From assembly GCA_947095585.1 (NCBI GenBank), contig OX352763.1:13751462-13815461 (forward strand): 64,000 bases of DNA. The letters run 5' to 3'. The position numbers and the translations under genes were made by a program. Position 1 is the first letter of the stretch; each line of letters opens with the position of its first letter. Source of the DNA: Nephrocerus scutellatus. Its lineage: Eukaryota; Arthropoda; Insecta; Diptera; Pipunculidae. Below are positions 56,211 through 64,000 of this stretch, piece after piece. The notes beneath the pieces were generated by a model that had not been told where the DNA came from, searched no databases, and saw only the letters and a list, made by a program, of their open reading frames with translations.

Positions 56211-57700
56211 TTGGACCAATTATATCCTATTATTATGCAGTACAGACAATTTCTCATAGACAACTACTACTCCTAATACTTTACTGATATTACTCTCCTA
56301 AATCACATACACGTACGGATAATCACTCCCAAATCAAATAACAAATTTCAATTTGCCACGATATGTGCTGAGTAAATATAGAAAATTTCTACATGAATAC
56401 CACTCCATGAATTGCACACTTAACATAAAAGTACGGATTATATTCTAGTTCATGTACCGTTACCGTTACGCTGTGCTCATGTCTAAAAAGCCGTAAACAG
56501 CGGAATCAAATTCGCTTGTGTTTTCTTACACAAAAAAGCGACCGCATTCCGAGGGTAGCACACCGTTGTTTCGGGGGAAATGGCTTAAAGCAAAATGATT
56601 CCTTTGAGCAGAGTAGGTGCGGTGTGGTGGTGGCATAAATGCTAGAAAGCTGGAGACAGGCAGAAAAACTACAGCACTTGCTCCCAATGGATATCATCTG
56701 TTTTGTTTTTCCCATCGTAACTTAATGATATGAATATTTTATTACGTTTAAAGTATTTTAAAGCGGTCCGCCCTGCAGGCAGTTAAATCGGCGTGTTAAA
56801 ATATTTTTTACGGTTTCTTAGATGATGCCGGTCACAGCTGATGGTGGAAGTCAAACTTATCGTTTCAAGACGATGAAGGGAAATTTAATATTAAATTGTT
56901 TTACAAGGTTTTTGATATTTTCTGTAAAAGTAGGCATATAAATTGTATTCTTTGCCACAACGAACGCTTTAAAGTTGTAAGGTAAAAAATTGGTAATAAT
57001 GTTTTAGTACTGGTTTTTTATACATTTTTAACAAACGTGCTGCTTATTTTAATTTACATAAAAAAAATTGATATTGGTGGAAAAACATTGAATCAATACA
57101 TTCGCAAATTTATGCAAAATACTTCAACCAAAACTATACTCACATTCTTTAAAAAAAAATTATTTTAATCTCGTTTTACGTTACAAATGCTTAATTCTCT
57201 GTGGTTCTTTTAATTGATATGGTTTTTTAAGCCTTAAACATTCCAGATTTTCAATAACAACTTCCAGAAATGTTTACTTTTTTATAACAATTGTACGGCG
57301 TGCTCTAGATCTACCATAAATTTTTTTTTTACCGTTTAGCCCCATAAAAGCTTCAAATACGATTCAATTCAATAAAAGCATTTTTTTAATAAAATTTAAA
57401 TATTACTTTATTTTTTACTTTTTACTTTTAAATGAAATATATTGTTTCGAAAAGTAATTAATAGCGCAGATATTGGGGTTTGAATCCTATATAAATCGAA
57501 ATGTACATGTTCGTCCAAAAATAAGTACTAAATTTAGAATTAAACATAGCATACTTTTAGGCTGTAAGACTATTAGATTATTTGATATTTGAAATGACAC
57601 CGCCTGCAAGTTTGGATCATTATGCATTGGTCAAAAATGTAGTCAAATCGGTTTGCCCGATTTGTGTCTAGGATTATGATAGAACATGTAGTTTATTTTT
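56211..57700. other. Intergenic AT-rich DNA
   Basis: No gene or transposon recognised. The minus frame 56506-56715 is unidentified. Confidence 0.45.
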
Positions 57701-58075
57701 AGGAGATGACTCATTACATATAAGTATCGTTAGTTGTTAATAAGGGAATGAGGCTACAATTTTCTGGTCTTTTCTCGAAATTTCTGTCTATAAGATTGGA
57801 AGTTTCTGAAAAATTTACAATGATTATAAAAGGTGGAGTTCGCCTGCAGAGGATTCATTAGTTATTTGGAATTCAAACAGTGCAGTTGAAAAGCTCTTGC
57901 AGAAATAGTAGTGAAGTACAAGCCTTGTTGTAATAAATGTTTTGTGTATATTTAAAGTTATCACCAGTGTAATTAGAGAACTTTAGTTAATTTTACTGTT
58001 TGATTATTAAAGTTGTTAATTGTAAATTAATAAACTTGTGTTTTATTGTGTTTTATTTGCTAAATCATTTACGAA
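57700..58075 (+). mobile_element. LTR-like sequence with TATA-Inr promoter
   Basis: TATAAAAGG lies at 57825-57833 and an initiator-like TTCATTAG (A at 57857) 32 bases downstream, correct TATA-Inr spacing. A poly(A) signal AATAAA follows near 57931 and another, TTAATAAACTTGTG, near 58025. Promoter plus poly(A) signals within about 250 bases is how an insect retrotransposon LTR is organised. No second LTR or pol gene was found, so a solo LTR is an inference. An unannotated transcription start is the alternative. Confidence 0.4.
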
Positions 58076-58170
58076 CTCGACCCTACAAGACTCCTAAAAG
58101 ATCACAAAAAGACCCAAAACTTTTAAGGACATATTCAAGATATTCTCAAGACCAGCTGAAGACACCCCAA
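58076..58170 (-). repeat. Short field of the 11-bp repeat (reverse orientation)
   Basis: Blocks such as CAAAAAGACCC, AAGATATTCTC, AAGACCAGCTG and AAGACACCCC recur at about 11 bases. This is the reverse-complement type of the 7795-8205 field. The frame 58000-58236 runs across it and is not a gene. Confidence 0.6.
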
Positions 58171-58729
58171 CATCTCTCAGGCCTGTCTATTCATATAACG
58201 GCTCCTACCAGACACGATATTAGTATGTTTGTGTAATTTGTTTTGAATTTAAGTATTTATGTGCAAGCCTCTAAAAAAATAGAATTGTAAAACAAGAATT
58301 TAATGTTTGGCGCGGTTTTATGCTCGTAGGTCGAATAGAGCTCAAAACCGGACCATGTTGGCTGACTTTGTCTTGGATAAATTGAACATTGAACGAGGTT
58401 GACTTGAGGCATACATATGTGGTTTCAACCAGACGGCGCCAAATGCCACACAGCCTGAATTTTTAGTTGCTTGGTCAAATTACGAATAACCACAAAGAAT
58501 TGAAAAGAGATTTTTGTCTTTTTTGGCTAACTTCTGGCTAACCAACCATTTCGCTCATCCTTGGTGCAATGTTTGGCGACAAGACAACATTGTGATTTTA
58601 TATTTAGATTTTGACATTAATTTGGAATTTGCAACATTTATAAGTCTCTTTTAATAAAGAGCATAGTCCACCTTATTGACGTCGCGCAAGCTATTCAGGT
58701 AGTTCTCTGTTTTCAAAAAGTTTAAATAT

Positions 58730-59325
58730 AAAAACCAATCCCAAGACCCTTTTTAAAAAGCCCTTCTCAAAACCCCCCATTGAGACAATTCACGACACCC
58801 CCTGAAAATCCCGTTAGGACGCCTTAAGACCCTCTCAAGACGTCCTAAAACCCCTTCCAAGACCGCTTCAAGACTGCCTTAGGACCCCGTAATATACTTT
58901 TATCATCGCACTCAAGAACTTTTAAATAACTTCAAGAACAGACTCATTAAAGATCATAAAATGACCACCCTTTAGACCCGCTGAAGCTCGTCTTAAAAGG
59001 TCTCAAAACTTCCTCAAGACCCGTTTCAAAACACTTATCGAAACACCTCCCAAAATCACCACCAAGATACTCTCAAACCTTTATAAAGTGTCCTCTCAAA
59101 ACCACCTTTAGATATCCTTACAACCTCCATTGAGGGCACCACAAGACCCCCTTTGTACCCTCTCAAAACTCCGCCAAGACACCTCTTAAAACACCCGATC
59201 GAGACCCAATATCGCAAGATCCACTCAAGACCATATCAACACCCCCCTTCAGACGCTCACAAAACCACCACTAGACCTTGGTGGCCACCTTAAAACACCG
59301 TCAAACCCCCCACAAGTAGACATTA
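58730..59325 (-). repeat. Degenerate 11-bp tandem repeat, AAGACCCCCTC type
   Basis: CAAGACC/CAAAACC words repeat about every 10-12 bases over nearly 600 bp, with strong A/C strand bias. On the minus strand it reads GGTCTTTTGGG-like, the same as 7795-8205. More diverged than that field. Confidence 0.8.
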
Positions 59326-60715
59326 TATTGTGGTAGTAAATTTAATATGCGGTAAAATGATTACATGTAATAACTATAAACACTGCATTCATATTCGTCA
59401 CGTCACCAGTAACCAGAATTTAAATTTCCACTTTTAACTCTCTCCGATGACAATACACTTTTTTTTTTTTTTTGATAGTAATCGGACTTAAGGGTCGAGG
59501 GGCTTTAACATACATTTCTTTAAAATTTACCCGTTTTCGTTTTACTTTCTTTAAAAACTTGGAAGCGATTAAATGAAGAAGATGATTTTGATATTGCTAA
59601 TGTTGCTCATTTGTTAAAACAAAAACCAAACAACATTGATTTTCTAACAAATATATATAACGTATTTTTCAGGTGTATTTTTCGTTATTCAAGATATTAA
59701 ACAAATGTGTACTATCACCCATTCCAGAAATATTCCCATTTTCTTGCCATTATAAAATTATTTATGGCAACCTTAATTTCCAGGGTTGCCCAACACTAAG
59801 GAGTGGGGAACTTTCAAAAAATACTCGCCTTGGTTTCTCCTACAATTCTGCAATGCGAATTTACTATTTTTTGCACAATTTTTCTTAACACTGTGCAAAG
59901 TTAAAATAAAATCAGAGTTTAGGAATTGGATTAAAAATTTATTACAAGATTTGGCCAGCAACAAAGAGAATTTAAAAATAAGATTTTTGCACGTCATTTA
60001 CTTATCTAGCTCATCTAGCTAAATGACAATACATTTCGTCGGTGAAATCAAATCGCACAGACAATCATTGATAGTGTCAACACCTAGCCAGCACCAAAAG
60101 CCGAAGGAAGAAAGTGTGAATGATTTCAATAATTCATACCCCCTGTGCGCCTACAGTTTGCACTCTGCACTACCCTAAGGGAAATGGAGCACGGAGTTCT
60201 ACTGAATCAGATAAAACGAAAAAATAATCCAACACCATACCCCAGAAGGATAGCATTCACTCTTTGTAAGCTAAACTGGGGAGCGTAATAAATTTGTTTG
60301 TTGAAACGACAATTATACACTTTGCGAAACGCCTTCCACTGTCAGTTGGTTTCGAGATTTATTTTCTGCTATTCGACTTTTTACTCGTAAATGTTATGTG
60401 GTTGCAAAGTGATTGTTTTTTGGAAATAAAATAAATTACAATGCCTCTAGCATAAGCCTGTAAAATGTAAAGTGTAGTGCTGCATTGTAAGAAAACTTGA
60501 TTGCTAGCCACATTTTGGTTGAAGAAAATCAAAAAATAATCATAGCCTTTAAGCCAACAGTAAAAATTGTAAGTGAAATAATATTTGGCCAATTACAGTG
60601 TAACTAATTGAAACAAAACCTATTGGATTCGGTGAAAGTTCATTATTTAAATTGCTTTGCAAATTTTAGTTTGCTAGACACAAAATAATTATTCCAATAT
60701 TAATTTAAAAAAGTT
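59326..60715. other. Intergenic DNA without a supported gene
   Basis: Overlapping frames at 59673-59888 (+), 59786-60022 (+) and 59773-59997 (-) lack any domain. AT-rich. Confidence 0.45.
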
Positions 60716-60717
60716 AA

Positions 60718-61740
60718 TGTACGGCTGACATAACAACAATCCAGGAGATGCGGTGGACGGGGAATGGTGTTTTACAAAAATCAGAATATGACATATACTA
60801 CAGCTGTCGTGCAAGAAATCATGTGCTTGGGGTGGGGTTTCTAGTCAGAAAAAGAATGAAACCCACCGTTATCGGCTTTAAAGCTTACACGAGAACACTA
60901 ATGACAATGGACAACGAGTCATAGAGCTGGCAGCAAGCAATAATTTGGTCGTTGCGAGTACAAGGTTTGCGCGTAAAAATAACCACAAAGTCACCTGGGA
61001 ATCTCCTGATGGAGTCACTCACAACCAGATAGACCACGGAGGAGGAGGCCTCGCAATACACCAAGCAATTCATGAACTAATAGTGCAAGTATGGGAAGAA
61101 GAAGCGATGCCAGAAGACTTGCGAAGAGGCATCCTGTGCCCCATACATAAGAAAGGAGATATCACAACCTGCAGCAATTATCGTGGGATAACTTTGTTGA
61201 GTACCACGTAAAAGATATAGGATAGCCCGATACGCTTAAGTCATCACTGGTCCATACGAGTATGGCTTCATCCCAGGCAAATTAGCAACTGATCAGATTT
61301 ACACCTTTAGGCAGGTGATGGTAAAATGTATAGAGTTTCAAAACTCACTACACCATCTGTTTATAGACTTTAAAGCCGCATATGATAGTATACCCAGAGA
61401 AGAACTTTATAAAGCCATTTCGGCATCCCAAATTAACTGACAAGACTGTGTAGGTTGACCATGACCATGACATGTTATAAGCCAAGTAAAAATATCTGGA
61501 TCACTATCAAGACCATACAACATCTATAACGGGCTCCGACGAGGGGATTGACTGGCCTGCGTCCTCTTTAACCTGGCGTTGGAGAAATTGATCCGAGACT
61601 CTGAACTAACGGCGAGAGGAACAATCCTTTTTAAGTCCATTCAGATACTGGCTTACGGAGACGATATTGACATCGTTGGTAGAAACCCAAGAGCTGTACA
61701 GGAAGCTTTATTTAACTCCTCTAGTTTTTTTTGGGGAAGA
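60718..61740 (+). mobile_element. RTE-like LINE with EN and RT remnants, internally deleted
   Basis: Plus strand: DITTIQEMRWTGNGVLQKSE, YYSCRARNHVLGVGFLVRKR (front of the endonuclease). A deletion follows, then NNLVVASTRFARKNNHKVTW and ESPDGVTHNQIDHG, the endonuclease C-terminal W-x-S-P-D-G-x-x-x-N-Q-I-D-H motif. Then, fused, HELIVQVWEEEAMPEDLRRG, GDITTCSNYRGITLLSTT (RT), EYGFIPGKLATDQIYTFRQV, HLFIDFKAAYDSIPRE, and in frame 61579-61884 LIRDSELTARGTILFKSIQI, LAYGDDIDIVGRNPRAVQEA (YADD as YGDD). The copy ends about 61740. Frameshifts and stops make it inactive. Confidence 0.9.
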
Positions 61741-63185
61741 ATTAAAGAGCTGGTATATTCTACGGAAATGGAAAGTGGAGAACAGCTAGGAAGGCTGCAG
61801 TTGGCGATTGCAATGTACTGCCTCAAGCAAACTGGAAAAGTTAAATTTTATTTTACAAACATCTTGCTGCCCTGCTCTTGTTGACGGCTCAAATATTGTG
61901 ACATAAATTCGTAGGAAAATGAATAGGCTTTAATACTGTGTTAGTAAAAAAAAACATATCTTTGAGACAATCCCGTTTGAAACTACAATTAAAAAAAATT
62001 GTTTTTTTTTAATCTCACGCCCTTCATGACGGTAATGATTTAAGGAATTTATAAAAATGGACATATCTTAAAAATTAAATTTTCCCTTAAAAAATATAAA
62101 CTGTTGTCTTGTAGATAGAATTGTTCAAGAGTTGCAGGGTAATGTGATGCAGTGTTAACAGTACGTTTATTCGCATTTAAACGCTACTCACATCGCATGG
62201 GGTGAAAGTAGACCATTCCCCACCCACCACTTTCAATTGTATTTCCTAATAATTAACCAAAAAATCATCCCTTTAAGTACTTGCCACCTAAACTGATACA
62301 CCCTGTATAGATTTAGTAGAATCGTATATATACTCTCTCTAAATTTTATCCGGCGGTACCTTATCCTTTATTTTATTTTGACATTGCTAAAATAAATTGG
62401 TTTTGCAAGAAAAACGCCTTTTTCAGTTTGATTTCAACATCCTGGTTAATATTCCATGCACAAATGTGTGCATAGTCACTAGAAAATTAAAATTCAACCT
62501 TATGACAAGTCGGTAATATTTTCGTCACAAAAGAAAACCAATACAAATGCAAAAGAGTATATATAATTCGATGAAACCTGTTGATAACATGTATAATATA
62601 ATAATTCTGCCCGTGTCCTTGCCGCTGCAAAATTCTGCACGTGCGGGCTTATCCTTTGGATCACAAATCGAAAATAGAAGGAAAACCTACCACATTGTGT
62701 GCATTCGAAATGACTTTTTGAACACCGGATTACAGACTATACTAGGACGATATATGGTGTCAATGATGACGGTGATGATGATAACGATGATGATGGTGAC
62801 TTGATGGTGATTTGCAAGAAATTGCATCAATAGAATCGACAATAATAACGTATGCAACAAAGGAAAAACTAAAGGGTTTCAATCTGGTACCGAGTAGAAT
62901 AGACTTTGCCTTTCCACCACAGACACACACACACACAAACACACACATACACAAAAGACGTGCTGAGCCTCAAATCGAAATGAACATGCGCGATCCAAGC
63001 TGCCGACAATGTAATGCAGTGTAGACGCTTATACTCCTCGTGACTTACCACTATGCCATTATGCTAGAATATGAATTACATTGAAAATTATTAGGTATAT
63101 TCCATGGAGTTAAAGTCGGTTTTTTTGCAATCGCTATGGTATAGTGACACAATTATTAAACTCGGCGATGCAAATTAAACTGAAA
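61741..63185. other. Intergenic DNA with microsatellites
   Basis: An ATG/GAT microsatellite at 62762-62805 and a CA-rich microsatellite at about 62924-62955. Frames 62547-62804, 62760-62954 (-) and 62869-63051 (-) run through these repeats and are not genes. Confidence 0.6.
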
Positions 63186-63485
63186 CACTGGACGCCGTGG
63201 CTCAGACGTTAGTGCATGGATTTCTCAGCAGGTGGCTCGTAGTACGAATCTCAGAAAACAGAAGGTATTTTTCACGGTCCCACCTCTCGCGAATGTCTGA
63301 CAAACATCAGAGAGTAATAACTTGTCACGGAAAGCTTCTCAATTCGCCGTTCGGATACAGCATTAAATTGTAAGTCCCTTTCATTTGTGTGTAAAAATAA
63401 ACACGCACAATACAAATGGTCGCGAGAAGCTAGGCCTTGGACCGCAACGGTCTGTCGTTCCGAAAATTATTTTTATTAAATTAAA
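63186..63485 (+). mobile_element. tRNA-derived SINE (copy 4), full length
   Basis: Head GACGCCGTGGCTCAGACG (A box) and GTAGTACGAATCTC (decayed B box). The body follows: AGGTATTTTTCACGGTCCCA, GAGAGTAATAACTTGTCACG, CGAATTCTC-type and AATTCGCCGTTCGG, GTCGCGAGAAGCTAGGCCTT, ACCGCAACGGTCTGTCG. The tail is ATTATTTTTATTAAATTAAA. Confidence 0.88.
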
Positions 63486-64000
63486 TTAGATTCTCAATTC
63501 TCTTCTATTAAAATTTTTCATTCTAAGACCCGTTATTTATCAAGAGGCTACTAACTGTTTCTTTTATATTAAAAAAGCCATATCCCATGGCTCTAAGTTT
63601 CTGTACGCATATTGTTACGAAATTTAGTCTTCCTCACGTTCGCAATGGATTATCTTGAGAGATAGAGTGGATATATTTCTTTAAATTAATCATATACAGT
63701 ATAAATCTGTAAATCATAGATGTAAAGATGTCCGACTGTTGTTGTATTTATAAAAAAAACGTATCACTATTTAAAAATGCAAAAGCTAAAATTCTACCTA
63801 TTCGAACTGACGTGGGTTAAAGTAGGAGTATATATGTATAAAAAAAAACACCACACACATCACAAAAAGAACTGTTATCTCCTTATCTACAGTGGAAACG
63901 AATTTCCCTTAAACGTTAGTTCATAAATCAAAAGTTCCTACACTCATCGGTTTGGATTTTTTTGCTAAGCGACAAACAATGTAGACACTTGTAGTAGGAG
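63486..64000. other. Window-end DNA without a supported feature
   Basis: AT-rich, no exon or repeat recognised. Confidence 0.45.

Overview
This window is nuclear DNA from an insect, most likely a brachyceran fly. It is AT-rich, has spliced genes with GT-AG introns, and is packed with decayed fly-type transposons (LOA-, Jockey-, CR1- and RTE-like LINEs, mariner, Helitron and a tRNA-derived SINE). No bacterial features (operons, Shine-Dalgarno sites, CRISPR) are present. The species cannot be fixed from the sequence alone.

Only one cellular gene can be supported: a carbonic anhydrase-related protein of the CA10/CA11 (CARP X/XI) type on the + strand. Its eight coding exons run from 10139 to 42919 and join in frame to a 323-residue secreted protein. 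Every junction has a consensus donor and acceptor and consistent phase. The alpha-carbonic anhydrase fold is recognisable, but two of the three zinc-binding histidines are replaced (Tyr122, Gln147), so it should be catalytically dead. It resembles the Drosophila CARPB (CG32698) product as I recall it.

Layout. 1-370: end of a dispersed element with internal GC-rich tandem units. 370-10000: intergenic, with an RTE-like scrap, a dead mariner and an 11-bp GGTCTTTTGGG repeat. About 10029-10196: candidate promoter and signal-peptide exon. 10197-28130: a 17.9-kb first intron carrying RTE, CR1-like and LOA-like LINEs, SINEs, two copies of the tandem-unit element and two Helitrons. 28131-42919: the remaining exons, with introns 2, 5 and 6 also holding LINEs, including a LOA-like LINE split by a mariner. 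42920-43470: 3' UTR. 43540-64000: more LINE, SINE and tandem-unit fragments, a Jockey-like LINE, an LTR-like TATA/Inr promoter near 57825, and a second 11-bp repeat field in the opposite orientation.

The short open reading frames outside the CARP exons are either transposon debris or unsupported. I did not find a convincing new multi-gene system. The most unusual items are the dispersed family of 140-155-bp GC-rich units with shared termini, the nested insertions whose target-site duplications can still be read, and the CARP pseudoenzyme gene itself.
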